Below, piece by piece: positions 1 to 9,029 of a DNA stretch of 64,000 bases (its first letter is position 1; each line of letters opens with the position of its first letter). This stretch comes from Gammaproteobacteria bacterium 28-57-27 (GTDB lineage Bacteria; Pseudomonadota; Gammaproteobacteria; Halothiobacillales; Halothiobacillaceae). The translations under genes and the position numbers were made by a program. Where the stretch lies: positions 1-64,000 of the forward strand of contig NCGK01000005.1 of NCBI GenBank assembly GCA_002281735.1, in the 5' to 3' direction. A model generated the notes under the pieces. It did no database searches. It was given only the letters and a program-made list of their open reading frames with translations, and was not told the DNA's origin.

Positions 1-189
1 GACGAAAACGCCGGGCTGAAGGAAAGCGACGGCATTCACGTCGTGCCCGTCACCTCGCATGTGGGTCGCATCAGCGCACCGATTATCTTCACCATCCCGT
101 TGCAGCTTCTGGCCTACCACGTCGCCGTGCTGCGCGGCACGGATGTCGACAAGCCACGCAACTTGGCCAAATCGGTCACGGTGGAATAG
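1..189 (+). CDS. glmS: glucosamine-6-phosphate synthase GlmS, C-terminal fragment
   Basis: The frame is open from the first base of the window and stops at TAG 187-189, giving the last 62 residues. The tail [15 protein letters not shown] is the highly conserved C-terminus of glutamine:fructose-6-phosphate aminotransferase, which makes glucosamine-6-phosphate for peptidoglycan and LPS. The preceding segment ([20 protein letters not shown]) belongs to the second SIS isomerase domain. The N-terminal amidotransferase half lies to the left of the window. Confidence 0.95.
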   Translation, partial: DENAGLKESDGIHVVPVTSHVGRISAPIIFTIPLQLLAYHVAVLRGTDVDKPRNLAKSVTVE

Positions 190-228
190 CTGTGCTAATG
201 TTCCGGTACGGTGAAGTTTGAACTTTTT

Positions 229-292
229 GTAGGAGCGAACCTTGGGTCGCGATGGGCGGCAGCAGCCTTCGCGACCCAAGGTTCGCTCCTAC
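229..292. repeat. REPIN-type palindrome with GTAG ends
   Basis: Two inverted REP units: GTAGGAGCGAACC at the left and its complement GGTTCGCTCCTAC at the right, enclosing GGGTCGC/GCGACCC. Each unit starts with the GTAG foot recognised by REP-associated tyrosine transposases (RAYTs) in well-studied REP systems, and can fold on itself (GCGA.CC/GG.TCGC). A near-identical copy lies at 2396-2458. It sits between glmS and the Uma2-type gene and could act as a transcriptional punctuation hairpin. Confidence 0.85.
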
Positions 293-358
293 AAGGCAAA
301 ACATCTTCAAGCCGGATCAATGATGCTCCGCGTCACGACAAACACACGAGACAAGCAC

Positions 359-937
359 ATGGGCAACCCACAAGCGATCGAAAAAATCAGCATTGAAGAC
401 TACCTGAGCGGCGAGCCCTACGCCGACCTCAAGCAAGAATACATTGACGGTCAGGTGTATGCCATGGCCGGTGCAAGTGAGCGGCATAACCGTATTGCCC
501 TCAACATCGCCGTCCAACTACGTAACGCAACGCGCGGCACGCCCTGCGGCGCGTTCATGTCGGACATGAAGTTCAAGCACGCCGACTTCAACATTTTCTA
601 CTACCCCGATGTGATGCTGGTTTGCGATACCAGCGACAACGACGCTTACGCCAAGCAGCGCCCCTGCCTGATCGTCGAAGTCCTCTCGCCCAGCACCGCC
701 ACCATCGACCGGCGCGAAAAGTGGCACACTTACCGCAATACGCCCAGCCTGCGTTATTACCTGCTGGTCAACCCCGATGCCCCCATCGTCGATATCTACA
801 GCCGCACCCAGGACGATGGCTGGCTGCGCAGCACGCTGGAACGCGACGACAGCTTCACTATCGACTGCCCGCCGATCAAGACCACATTGACGCTGGATGC
901 CATCTACGAAGATGTGGACATTATCCCCTTGGCCTGA
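359..937 (+). CDS. Uma2 family (DUF820) PD-(D/E)XK endonuclease-like protein
   Basis: 192 residues, the usual length of the Uma2 family, whose members have a restriction-endonuclease fold but mostly unknown biological targets. Seen here: EYIDGQVYAMAGAS near the N-terminus, a central PDVMLVCD (acidic residue), IVEVLSPSTATIDRREKW (the E-X-K-like core with the typical SPST...RR..K pattern) and the C-terminal YYLLVNPDAP strand. I chose ATG 359 because longer in-frame starts run back into the REPIN at 229-292. It stands alone, between glmS and miaB. The fold is confident; substrate and role are not known. Confidence 0.85.
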   Translation: MGNPQAIEKISIEDYLSGEPYADLKQEYIDGQVYAMAGASERHNRIALNIAVQLRNATRGTPCGAFMSDMKFKHADFNIFYYPDVMLVCDTSDNDAYAKQRPCLIVEVLSPSTATIDRREKWHTYRNTPSLRYYLLVNPDAPIVDIYSRTQDDGWLRSTLERDDSFTIDCPPIKTTLTLDAIYEDVDIIPLA

Positions 938-1009
938 GTGCCATAGCCTTAGCCACATCAAAGGCTTAGAATGCGCGTCCCCTAATTTTATAGCGACTGG
1001 CTAACCTCC

Positions 1010-2371
1010 ATGACCCGCACCACGACCACCGAAACCACGCCAAGCGCCGCCCCAAAAAAGCTCTATATCAAAACCTGGGGCTGCCAGATGAACGAGTACG
1101 ACAGCCAGAAAATGGGTGACGTGCTTGATGCCTACGCCGGCATGACCCAAGTCGAAACCGCCGAAGAAGCTGACGTGATTCTGCTCAACACCTGCTCCAT
1201 CCGCGAAAAGGCGCAGGAAAAAGTCTTCTCCCAGCTCGGCCAATGGAAAGAGCTCAAACGCCACAAGCCCGACCTGCTCATCGGTGTCGGCGGCTGCGTC
1301 GCCAGCCAGGAAGGTGCGGCGATTCGTGAACGCGCCCCATTTGTTGATCTGGTCTTCGGCCCGCAAACCCTGCACCGCCTGCCGGAGATGCTGCGCGACG
1401 TACGCAGCAGCGGCAAATCCGTAGTCGATATTTCCTTCCCCGAAATCGAGAAATTCGACAACCTGCCCGAACCGCGAGCGGAAGGCGCGACCGCCTTTGT
1501 CTCCATCATGGAAGGCTGCTCCAAATACTGCACCTTCTGCGTCGTGCCCTACACCCGTGGCGAAGAAGTTTCGCGTCCGTTCGATGACGTTCTCGCCGAA
1601 GTCGCTCAACTTGCCGCGCAAGGCGTGCGCGAAGTCAACCTGCTCGGCCAGAACGTCAATTCATATCGCGGCGCAATGCACGACGGCGGCCTGGCCGATC
1701 TCGCCCTGCTGATCGAATACGTCGCCGCCATCGACGGCATCGAACGCATCCGCTTCACCACCTCGCACCCGGTTGAGTTCACCGACCGCCTGATCGAGGC
1801 CTACCGCAACGTGCCCAAACTGGCCAGCTTCCTGCACCTGCCGGTGCAATCCGGCTCCGACCGCATTCTTGCCGCCATGAAACGCGGCCACACCGCCATC
1901 GAATACAAATCCAAAATTCGCAAACTACGCGAAGCGCGCCCGGATATTTGCCTGTCTTCGGACTTCATCATCGGCTTCCCCGGCGAAACCGAAGCCGACT
2001 TTGAAGCCACCATGAAGCTCATCCGTGACATCGGTTTTGACCAATCCTACAGTTTCGTTTTCAGCGCCCGCCCCGGCACACCCGCAGCCAGCATGGAAGA
2101 CGACACGCCGCTTGAAGTCAAAAAAGAACGCCTGCAACGCCTGCAAGACCTGATTAGCCGCCAAGCGCGCGCCATCAGCGATGCCATGCTCGGCGGCATA
2201 CAGCGCATTCTCGTCGAAGGCGCGTCCACCAAAGACGCCAGTGAGCTTAAAGGCCGCACCGAAAACAACCGCGTGGTGAATTTCAAAGGTGATGCCGCCC
2301 TCACCGGCCAGTTTGTCGATGTGCGCATCACCGAAGTTCGCCCCAATTCGCTGCGCGGCGAACTGATTTAA
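1010..2371 (+). CDS. miaB: tRNA-2-methylthio-N6-dimethylallyladenosine synthase MiaB
   Basis: 453-residue radical-SAM methylthiotransferase that converts i6A to ms2i6A at position 37 of tRNAs reading UNN codons. The N-terminal UPF0004 domain carries three cluster cysteines in [22 protein letters not shown] and [10 protein letters not shown]. The radical-SAM CxxxCxxC motif is [13 protein letters not shown]-terminal TRAM domain ends the protein ([20 protein letters not shown]). In many gammaproteobacteria miaB precedes phoH-ybeY-corC-lnt; here about 9 kb of other genes separate them. The start ATG gives the normal N-terminal lead before the first motif. Confidence 0.97.
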   Translation: MTRTTTTETTPSAAPKKLYIKTWGCQMNEYDSQKMGDVLDAYAGMTQVETAEEADVILLNTCSIREKAQEKVFSQLGQWKELKRHKPDLLIGVGGCVASQEGAAIRERAPFVDLVFGPQTLHRLPEMLRDVRSSGKSVVDISFPEIEKFDNLPEPRAEGATAFVSIMEGCSKYCTFCVVPYTRGEEVSRPFDDVLAEVAQLAAQGVREVNLLGQNVNSYRGAMHDGGLADLALLIEYVAAIDGIERIRFTTSHPVEFTDRLIEAYRNVPKLASFLHLPVQSGSDRILAAMKRGHTAIEYKSKIRKLREARPDICLSSDFIIGFPGETEADFEATMKLIRDIGFDQSYSFVFSARPGTPAASMEDDTPLEVKKERLQRLQDLISRQARAISDAMLGGIQRILVEGASTKDASELKGRTENNRVVNFKGDAALTGQFVDVRITEVRPNSLRGELI

Positions 2372-2395
2372 GCCAGAAGCAACGTGCCGCAGCCC

Positions 2396-2458
2396 GTAGG
2401 AGCGAACCTTGGGTCGTGAAAGTCGCCACATCAATCGCGACCCAAGGTTCGCTCCTAC
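2396..2458. repeat. REPIN-type palindrome, second copy
   Basis: Same family as 229-292: GTAGGAGCGAACCTTGGGTC on the left and the complementary GACCCAAGGTTCGCTCCTAC on the right, with a different loop. It begins 25 bp after the miaB stop and ends 17 bp before the next start codon, so it probably contributes to transcript termination or stability. Confidence 0.85.
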
Positions 2459-2474
2459 AAAAAACGTCACTACC

Positions 2475-3620
2475 ATGAAAACACAGCTTTTTGACGAAAA
2501 TCCCGCAGACAACCGCGTCAGCCTTACGCGCAACCTGGAACAGGAAAACCCCAGCCCCGCGCAGGCGGCTTTTAACAAACTGCTGCAACAGATTGAAAAA
2601 AAGCGTGCGCAAATCACCGAGTGGCAGAGCACCATCAGCAACTTCCAGCAAAAATACACCCTCGACCTGCTGCCGATCCTGCAAGCCAAAAACAAGCTCA
2701 AAACCGCCTTCGTGCTGCGTCTTGATGAACTCTACGACATCAGGGATATCAGCAGGCGCGAGCGCGAGCGCCTAGGCGACATGATTCTTGAGTTCGCAAG
2801 CGACCTGCTTGCGCAAGAAAACAACCCGCAGCTGGAGGACATTTGCGCCAAATACCAACCACAGGATACAAACCCCAAACACACCGAACGCCAAGCCGAA
2901 ATTCTCGCCGCCATGAAAGCCGAGTTTATGGAAATGACCGGTGTGGACTTGGGCGACGAAGCCAACGACATGAGCTTCGACGAGTTCATGCAATTCGCAC
3001 ATGAACACCTCAACGAGCGCTATGCCGCCGAAGAGCGCGCCCGCCAAGAGCGCAACGAGCAACGGCAGGCCAAGCGCAAAAAAACAGCCAAACAGATCGC
3101 CAAAGAGCAAAAAGAAGCCGAAGACGCACAGGACATCAAACTCTCCGTGCGCGAGATTTACCGCAAACTGGTCAGCAACCTGCACCCCGACCGCGAAAGC
3201 GACCCGCAGCAACGCGCGCGCAAAACCGAACTCATGCAGCGAGTCAATCAAGCCTATGAAAAAAACAACCTGCTGCAACTGCTTGAATTACAAATCGAAC
3301 TCGACCACATCGACCCCGCAAGCCTGAGCAACCTGAGCGAAGAACGCCTGCAGCGCTACACCAAAACCCTCAAACAGCAACTCAGCGAACTCAACGCCGA
3401 AAAAACCCAGCTTGAAATGGAGTTCAGAGCACGCTTTTCCATCCACCCAAGCGATCTTGGCTACAACGCCTCCCCCGCCAGCGTCATGCGCCTGCTGGCG
3501 CAGGACATCGCCGCCCACCAAAACGAGCTGCATCGCATGAAATACGAGCTTGATGAAATTAAGGATGCGCAAAGCGTCAAAATATGGCTAAAAACCATGC
3601 GCTATCGCGACGCGTACTAG
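2475..3620 (+). CDS. J-domain-like, coiled-coil hypothetical protein
   Basis: 381 residues, highly charged. Residues 1-130 are predicted coiled coil with heptad-like Lys/Glu/Gln runs. Around residues 224-270 lies a J-domain-like segment: VREIYRKLVSNLHPDRE, with the HPD tripeptide at about 237, followed by ELMQRVNQAYEKNN. The C-terminus returns to coiled coil. HPD is the Hsp70 (DnaK)-stimulating signature, so a co-chaperone role is plausible, but the protein has neither the Gly/Phe region nor the zinc-binding domain of DnaJ. The start ATG 2475 follows the REPIN; the longer frame would begin inside it. No operon partner is evident. Confidence 0.75.
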   Translation: MKTQLFDENPADNRVSLTRNLEQENPSPAQAAFNKLLQQIEKKRAQITEWQSTISNFQQKYTLDLLPILQAKNKLKTAFVLRLDELYDIRDISRRERERLGDMILEFASDLLAQENNPQLEDICAKYQPQDTNPKHTERQAEILAAMKAEFMEMTGVDLGDEANDMSFDEFMQFAHEHLNERYAAEERARQERNEQRQAKRKKTAKQIAKEQKEAEDAQDIKLSVREIYRKLVSNLHPDRESDPQQRARKTELMQRVNQAYEKNNLLQLLELQIELDHIDPASLSNLSEERLQRYTKTLKQQLSELNAEKTQLEMEFRARFSIHPSDLGYNASPASVMRLLAQDIAAHQNELHRMKYELDEIKDAQSVKIWLKTMRYRDAY

Positions 3621-3751
3621 AGCGTTAAGTTAGCTGAACATACAACTAAACAATTCAGCATGCTCCAGTCACTATAGGGCGCTACAACTTGGGCACTGCC
3701 CCGACTGCCAGCCCACGCACACGAAACAAACCGCATAAAGCACCGTCTGAT
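3621..3751. other. convergent intergenic gap without recognisable feature
   Basis: 131 bp between the converging J-domain-like gene and hipA. I see no convincing terminator stem with a U-tract, repeat or RNA gene here. Confidence 0.5.
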
Positions 3752-4987
3752 TTACCCCAACCGCCCATCAATCTCCGCCAGCGCATCACCTATTGCTTGG
3801 TATTCTTCCCTCGATACGCCTTCTGCTGCCGCAATCGCCTGCCATTGTCGGGTGACTGATCGCACGTGTTCCAGCATGTCCCGCCAGCGTTTGATCCCGC
3901 AGTTTTCTGCGACGTGCTGAATGTCTTGCAGACGTGGATTGCCGCTGCCTGCAATGTCGGTGGTGTGTTGGTTGTTGAGTCCGCTGCTGAAAGTCAGATC
4001 GAATGCCGGTGACAGTTCCCAGCCGTGGGCGCGGCGGATGAAGGCAAAGTTTTTGGCGTGATCGTCCTTGTTGTGGGTGAGGACGTTGAACAGCATCAGA
4101 CGGAAGGCTTTTTCGGCTTCCGCTACGCTGCGGGTAATGTTGTGAGTGGCATTGATGACGGTTTCGTAGCCAATACAGGGCAGACGATGGCTGGCGTAAA
4201 TGTAGCCCGACAGACTGAGGACGTGATGCCGCGTATTGCCTTCGCGGTCAAAACGACGCACGGCAAAAAACTCATCCGCGAGCGCGCCCTTTCCGACCCG
4301 TAGCAAACGGCATTCCGGCATTGCCAGCCCTGCCTGTTGCGCCATGCGTGCGTAGGCCAACTCGATGCGCCCCATGTCAGGTGAATCTTCCCGCGCCCGA
4401 AACTTAACCATCCAGTGTGCGTAACCCGGCGGCAATGACCGGAAACCAGACAGGCACGCATCCGCCTGATCGGATAAGGCGACAGTCACTTTGGGGCGTG
4501 CCCCACCGGGAGAACCGCCCTGCACCTGCAATTGCTGCAACACCTCCGGCGTTTCCCCCTGCAATAACTGTTCGGCAGAGTGCGCCAGTTGTGCAATATC
4601 CACGGTTTCCGTCATGGCTGCGGAGGAGATTTCCGGCTCATACTCCAGCGCGCCCATTGCGCGAGAACCGATGTACGCCAGCCGATCCAGCGGGGTGATT
4701 TCATGCGCTTGCCAACCCGTTTGCTGACGGAATGCCCGATCCATCAGCAATGAGCCCCAACCATCCGGCAAGGAGTCGTAAAAAACACCGTGCAAACCAC
4801 CAAATTCCTGTGGCTCTGAGGAAAGCTGTGGCGCGGCCTGAAACGGTAGTGTGCCGGGTGAGAGGTCAAACCCCGTCTTGAGCCAAGCGGGGTCATACTG
4901 AAAATAGATCCGCCCCCGCGCATCTGTTCCCAGTTCACCCACCGTCGTATCGGCGATGTGCACCCGCAACCGTGCGATGTGCTTCAT
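3752..4987 (-). CDS. hipA: HipA family serine/threonine kinase toxin
   Basis: 411 residues, typical for HipA. HipA kinases inactivate translation factors (GltX in E. coli) and cause growth arrest and persistence. Visible motifs are the Gly-rich loop GGSPGGARPK, whose serine is the usual autophosphorylation site, the catalytic segment NVLTHNKDDHAKNF, and the metal-binding AFDLTFS. The N-terminal HipA_N region (VGELGTDARGRIYFQY, FYDSLPDGWG) is intact. It is translated immediately after hipB with an ATGA overlap (4984-4987), consistent with one type II toxin-antitoxin operon. The actual kinase target is not inferable. Confidence 0.93.
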   Translation of the reverse strand: MKHIARLRVHIADTTVGELGTDARGRIYFQYDPAWLKTGFDLSPGTLPFQAAPQLSSEPQEFGGLHGVFYDSLPDGWGSLLMDRAFRQQTGWQAHEITPLDRLAYIGSRAMGALEYEPEISSAAMTETVDIAQLAHSAEQLLQGETPEVLQQLQVQGGSPGGARPKVTVALSDQADACLSGFRSLPPGYAHWMVKFRAREDSPDMGRIELAYARMAQQAGLAMPECRLLRVGKGALADEFFAVRRFDREGNTRHHVLSLSGYIYASHRLPCIGYETVINATHNITRSVAEAEKAFRLMLFNVLTHNKDDHAKNFAFIRRAHGWELSPAFDLTFSSGLNNQHTTDIAGSGNPRLQDIQHVAENCGIKRWRDMLEHVRSVTRQWQAIAAAEGVSREEYQAIGDALAEIDGRLG

Positions 4988-5274
4988 AAGCGCCCCCGTT
5001 GGCGCGATGTGGTTTGCAGGTCGGCGATGGTTTGCGGCGGCTTTTCCGCAAACAGGCGATTGAAGTCATCCATGCGATTTAGGGCGAACGCGAGTTTCAG
5101 CAGGCTGTGGAAACTGATCTGCCCTGTGGTTTCAAAGCGTTTGATGCTGGCTTCGGCAACGCCAGATTTCTCTGCCAAAGTGCGCCGCGTCAGGTTTTCC
5201 GCCAAGCGTTGCGCTTTGGCTTGGGTGGCAATGGTTTTCAGCAGAGCGTCGGGCGTTTTGAAAGTAATGGGCAT
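4984..5274 (-). CDS. hipB: HipB-like XRE family antitoxin
   Basis: 96-residue helix-turn-helix protein of the Xre type: TRRTLAEKSGVAEASIKRFETTGQ spans the HTH. It overlaps hipA by four bases and precedes it in transcription, which is the canonical antitoxin-toxin order. By analogy with HipB it should bind and inhibit HipA and repress its own promoter; a perfect inverted repeat directly upstream (5280-5315) is the probable operator. Confidence 0.9.
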   Translation of the reverse strand: MPITFKTPDALLKTIATQAKAQRLAENLTRRTLAEKSGVAEASIKRFETTGQISFHSLLKLAFALNRMDDFNRLFAEKPPQTIADLQTTSRQRGRL

Positions 5275-5279
5275 TATTT

Positions 5280-5315
5280 TACCCTATAAAAGCGTAAAAA
5301 GGCATTTATAGGGTA
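5280..5315 (-). promoter_or_regulatory. probable hipBA operator and promoter
   Basis: A perfect 11-bp inverted repeat, TACCCTATAAA (5280-5290) and TTTATAGGGTA (5305-5315), lies a few bases upstream of the hipB start. On the minus strand a TATAAT hexamer (5315-5320) abuts its upstream arm, so a bound repressor would cover the transcription start. I see no good -35 match. The operator assignment is inference from position and symmetry. Confidence 0.65.
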
Positions 5316-5430
5316 TTATAGTATCTATTGACTTAAGGTGCCTCATTGCATTGAAACACAGGCATATCTGCTGACTGAAACCTTGTGCAAGTGGCTTTAC
5401 ACCCGCGCCGAGAGCTTTTCCACAGTCGTT

Positions 5431-6759
5431 TCAGGAATTCAAGGGCGATTTACGCGCCGCCTCACCCAACACACCCTCCTCGCCTTCAAGCCTCGCGATC
5501 AGCACCGCGCCGACCGAGTCGGAGAACACATTCACCGTGGTGCGGCTCATGTCGAGCAAGCGATCCACCACCAGGATCAGGCCTAGCGCTTCAAGCGGCA
5601 GCCCAAGGCTGGTCAGTATCAGCGTGATGGCGACCAGGCTGGCGGCGGGGATGCCTGCCACGCCGACTGAGGTCATCAAGGCCAGCATCAGGACGCTGAA
5701 CTGTTGCACCATGCTGAGTTCCACGCCGTAAAGCTGAGCGATGAACAGCACCACCACGCCTTCGTACAACGCAGTTCCATCCATGTTCACCGTCGCGCCC
5801 AGCGGCAGAACAAAGCTAGCGGTGCGGTTGGACACGCCCGCGCCTTTTTCCACACATTCAATGGTCACCGGCAGGGTGGCGGCGCTGGAGGCGGTGGAAA
5901 ACGCGGTCAGCAAGGCGGGCGTCATGGCGCGGTAGTGGCGCAGCGGGCTGACGCCGGCGAGCAGGCGCAGAACCAGCGGCAGGGTAACCAGCATGTGAAA
6001 ACCGAGCGCGAGGATGACAGTGAGCATAAAGCCCGCCATTGGGCGCATGGCGTCGAGTCCAGAGGCGGCGACCACCTTGGCGACCAGGGCGAATACGCCG
6101 ATGGGCGCAAAGAACAGGACGAAATCGGTCATGCGCAACATCACCTGATATACGCCTTGCCAGAACGCGCGCTGCACTTCGGCGGCGCCTTTTTCAATGC
6201 GCGTCATGAACAGGCCGTACAGCAGGCTGAAGGTAATCAGCCCGAGCATTTGCCCATCAGCTGCGGCCTGGATGATGTTTGGCGGGAAAAACTGATGCAG
6301 CATCCCGGCCAGATCACCCATACCGCGCCCTTCGACGGCCTTGCTCACCGCTTCGACGCTGCCGCTCGGCGGCACAAAGCCGGATATCACCCCCGGCTGG
6401 ATGAGATTCACGAACAGCAGCCCAGTAAGGATGGCCAGCATACTGGTGGCGAAGTAGTAGATTAGCGTTTTCAGACCAAGCCGCCCCAGCCCGCCACTGT
6501 CGCTGGCCGAACCGATGCCGCTGATAATCGCGGCGACCACCAGCGGCACCACCAGCATTTTGAGGGCGTTGAGGAACAGATCGCCCACGAAGACGTACAC
6601 ATCGTAGAGGCGCAAGCCGAAGATATTGGCCTCCATGCCGCCCAGCCAGCCTGCCAGGACGGCCAGCGCAATCGACAGCAAAATCATGCGCACCGAAACC
6701 GGCATGGCTGCGCTCGCGCCGGTGCCATGCGGCGAATTACTGGGTGTCGGCTCCATCAT
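5431..6759 (-). CDS. dicarboxylate/amino acid:cation symporter (DAACS family)
   Basis: 442-residue multi-pass inner-membrane transporter of the GltP/DctA type, which imports glutamate, aspartate or C4-dicarboxylates with H+ or Na+. Diagnostic segments are the serine-rich hairpin AFSTASSAATLPVTIECVEK and the substrate-site region LGATVNMDGTALYEGVVVLF. ATG 6759 is preceded by GAGGAG at good spacing. It is monocistronic as far as can be seen. The sequence does not let me separate glutamate/aspartate from C4-dicarboxylate specificity. Confidence 0.9.
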   Translation of the reverse strand: MMEPTPSNSPHGTGASAAMPVSVRMILLSIALAVLAGWLGGMEANIFGLRLYDVYVFVGDLFLNALKMLVVPLVVAAIISGIGSASDSGGLGRLGLKTLIYYFATSMLAILTGLLFVNLIQPGVISGFVPPSGSVEAVSKAVEGRGMGDLAGMLHQFFPPNIIQAAADGQMLGLITFSLLYGLFMTRIEKGAAEVQRAFWQGVYQVMLRMTDFVLFFAPIGVFALVAKVVAASGLDAMRPMAGFMLTVILALGFHMLVTLPLVLRLLAGVSPLRHYRAMTPALLTAFSTASSAATLPVTIECVEKGAGVSNRTASFVLPLGATVNMDGTALYEGVVVLFIAQLYGVELSMVQQFSVLMLALMTSVGVAGIPAASLVAITLILTSLGLPLEALGLILVVDRLLDMSRTTVNVFSDSVGAVLIARLEGEEGVLGEAARKSPLNS

Positions 6760-6799
6760 GATTCTCCTCGGAGTATGTCAAATTCCCTGTGCGCAATGC

Positions 6800-7561
6800 T
6801 CAATCACCAGCCACAATCCTCTCCACCGCTTCAAGCACGTTCAGTGCCATGCACGCTCCAGCGGGCAGCCTGCGCTCGTCACCCGCGTGGTACTTGCCTG
6901 TCTGCACCAGCGTGGCCTGCAAGCCAGCCTCATGCGCCCCGCGCACATCGCTTTCGACATCATCCCCGATCATGCGCACGCTTGCCAACGGTACGCCCAA
7001 ACACTCCACGGCGTGGTGGAAAAACGTCGCACCCGGCTTGCCCATCTGCACCGCCTCGCAGCCTGCGGCAGCCTCCAGCAGGCGCACAAACGGGCCAGCA
7101 TCCATGAACAGCTCGCCGCCCTCGCGGAAGTAACGGCTACCAGACAGGGAGAGCAGCGGCGCGCCGCGCATCAATAGGCGGAAGGCGGCATTAAGCGCGG
7201 CATAACTGAACCCATCGCCCGCATCACCGACCACCACGGCATTCGGCTGGGCTTCATCCACCGTCGCAAAATCGGCGCGCAGCCCCGGATGTACCAGCAG
7301 CATGGGTCGATGTTGTTCACGCGCCAACCATGCCTGCGCCAACACGGATGGAGTCAAAAGCTGATCCTGACGCACGGTGAGCCCGGCGGCATCCAGCCGC
7401 GCCCACAACGCCGCCCGTGCAGCGCGAGTGGTATTGGTCAACAACAGAAATGGAAGATTGGCCGCACGCAGGCGCTCAAGCGCGTCCCGCGCACCCGGCA
7501 ATGGCTCATCCCCATCCAGCAGCACCCCGCCGATGTCCAGCAACACAGCTTGCACACGCAT
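6800..7561 (-). CDS. HAD-superfamily phosphatase, LHPP/NagD-like
   Basis: 253 residues. Motif I is VLLDIGGVLLDGDEPLPGA, where the second aspartate of the usual DxD is replaced by glycine (D-I-G-G); motif II is LLLTNTTRAAR, and MIGDDVESDVRGAHEAGLQ is motif IV. The type II cap with these motifs resembles the LHPP/NagD subgroup. The GTG/ATG region further upstream is less likely as a start because GGGAGGGGCAGGTG directly precedes ATG 7561. The altered motif I leaves catalytic activity open. Substrate unknown. Confidence 0.75.
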   Translation of the reverse strand: MRVQAVLLDIGGVLLDGDEPLPGARDALERLRAANLPFLLLTNTTRAARAALWARLDAAGLTVRQDQLLTPSVLAQAWLAREQHRPMLLVHPGLRADFATVDEAQPNAVVVGDAGDGFSYAALNAAFRLLMRGAPLLSLSGSRYFREGGELFMDAGPFVRLLEAAAGCEAVQMGKPGATFFHHAVECLGVPLASVRMIGDDVESDVRGAHEAGLQATLVQTGKYHAGDERRLPAGACMALNVLEAVERIVAGD

Positions 7562-7677
7562 CACCTGCCCCTCCCGATGCTCCAGCATCCTATTTGATTT
7601 TATAGGTCGATCAACACTCGACAGCAAGCAGAACCTTCCTTGAGGTTCGTGCTGTTATGATGCTTTTTGCACCAATG

Positions 7678-7779
7678 GGACTTACGCAAAAGTGTTCCAG
7701 CAAGGCAAAGCGCCGAAGACAGTACACCGCGAGTACGGCGAGGCGCTTGAACGCCGCTGGGGCGGTTTTGCGTCAGTCC
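7678..7779. mobile_element. MITE-like inverted-repeat element, copy 1
   Basis: About 102 bp bounded by GGACTTACGCAAAA on the left and TTTTGCGTCAGTCC on the right, with inner arms TTCCAGC/GCTGGGG. A second, better-preserved copy at 22174-22277 shares almost the entire interior (CAAGGCAAAGCG...GGCGCTTGAACGCC). It encodes no protein. It looks like a non-autonomous transposable element with eroded ends; the helper transposase is not in the window. Confidence 0.75.
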
Positions 7780-7812
7780 GAACCAACCCATCTGCCCTGC
7801 AAGGGAGACACC

Positions 7813-8316
7813 ATGAGCACCGAGATCTGGGAACTCTTGTCCTACATCGTGACCGTCATTGGCCTGCCGATGGCGTTGGCTTTCTTTATCTTTGAGCAGC
7901 GCAAGGAACGTTCCAATGAAGATGAGGCCATCTGGCTGCAATTGTCGGATGCGTATATCGACTTTCTGAAGGTGGTGATTGAAAACTCCGACCTGCAACT
8001 GCGCGTTAAAAGCGCCGTGCTCAATCTGAATAATGAACAACTTGAACGCAAGCGGGTGATTTTCGACATGCTGATTTCGCTGTTCGAACGTGCCTATCTT
8101 CTCGCCTATGAAGATGACATGGACGATAAACAGCGCCGCCGCTGGCACTCGTGGGAGGATTACATGCGCGAGTGGTGTCAACGCGAAGATTTCCGCACCC
8201 GCCTGCCGGAGCTGGTGTGCGGTGAAGACCCGGACTTTGCAGCCTATATCCTGCATCTGGCCCAGAATCCCAGCATTCAGGGCGACAGCACCGGGTCAGG
8301 ATCAAACCCTAATTGA
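7813..8316 (+). CDS. membrane-anchored conserved hypothetical protein
   Basis: 167 residues with one transmembrane helix at about 8-26 (LLSYIVTVIGLPMALAFFIF), then a cytoplasmic, charged alpha-helical domain with many aromatic residues (RRRWHSWEDYMREWCQRE). AAGGGAG lies upstream of ATG 7813. A longer frame beginning at 7657 would pass through the MITE-like element and is rejected. I do not recognise a function. Confidence 0.7.
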   Translation: MSTEIWELLSYIVTVIGLPMALAFFIFEQRKERSNEDEAIWLQLSDAYIDFLKVVIENSDLQLRVKSAVLNLNNEQLERKRVIFDMLISLFERAYLLAYEDDMDDKQRRRWHSWEDYMREWCQREDFRTRLPELVCGEDPDFAAYILHLAQNPSIQGDSTGSGSNPN

Positions 8317-8344
8317 ATCAGAGCGACCTTTTCGCTTCAGCCGT

Positions 8345-9019
8345 TCAAGTCCGACAGGCTGCTGGCAACACGCGGCGCTCCAGCCAGCGTGCGGCGAGAA
8401 CAACCAGCGACACCAACAGCAAATAGACCAGTCCGGTGAGCAAATAGACCTTGAAGTACTGGAAGTTGCGCGCTGCCAATTCCTGCATCTGCGCGAAAAA
8501 CTCGGTGTACTGAATCAGGAACACAATCGAGCTGTCCTTCAGGTTGAGAATCACCTGGTTGGTCAGACCGGGCATCGCCAAGCGTAGCGTCTGCGGCAAA
8601 GTGACCAGCCGGAATACCTGCAGCGTGCTGAAGCCTTGCGCGCGGGCAGCTTCCAGCTCACTGGCATCGATGCCGTTGTAGGCGCTCATCAGGTAACGCG
8701 CATTGTAGGCGGCGACGTTCATGGTGAAGCCGATCACCGCCACAGCCAGCGGCGAGAGGTGAATGCCCGTTTGTGGCAGGCCGTAGTACATCAAAAACAG
8801 CAGCACGATCAGCGGCGTGCCGATAAAGAAGGAGATGTAGCCCTCGGTGATACGCCGTACATGGCGGTTCGGGCTCAGTGCCTGGTAGAACACCAGAATG
8901 CCGCCGATCAGGCCGGTGACGGTGACGATGGCGAAGAGCAGCAGCGTATTGCCAAGCCCGCCGAGGATTTGTGGCCAGTACTCGAACACATCCTGAAAGA
9001 AGCTGAGCCAGCCGGTCAT
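8345..9019 (-). CDS. polar amino acid ABC transporter permease (second)
   Basis: 224-residue HisM/GlnP-type inner-membrane permease. The EAA loop, ASELEAARAQGFSTLQVFRLVTLPQTLRLAMPG, contacts the ATPase and is clear. It is the last gene of a four-gene minus-strand operon (binding protein, permease, ATPase, permease) for import of a polar amino acid or similar solute. ATG 9019 was chosen because it lies 10 bp after the ATPase stop; the longer frame would overlap the ATPase gene. Confidence 0.9.
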   Translation of the reverse strand: MTGWLSFFQDVFEYWPQILGGLGNTLLLFAIVTVTGLIGGILVFYQALSPNRHVRRITEGYISFFIGTPLIVLLFLMYYGLPQTGIHLSPLAVAVIGFTMNVAAYNARYLMSAYNGIDASELEAARAQGFSTLQVFRLVTLPQTLRLAMPGLTNQVILNLKDSSIVFLIQYTEFFAQMQELAARNFQYFKVYLLTGLVYLLLVSLVVLAARWLERRVLPAACRT

Positions 9020-9029
9020 ACTGCGCCTT

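Noticed and set aside
7657-7812. N-terminal extension of the 7813-8316 protein
   Set aside because: It would translate the MITE-like element, and AAGGGAG precedes ATG 7813.
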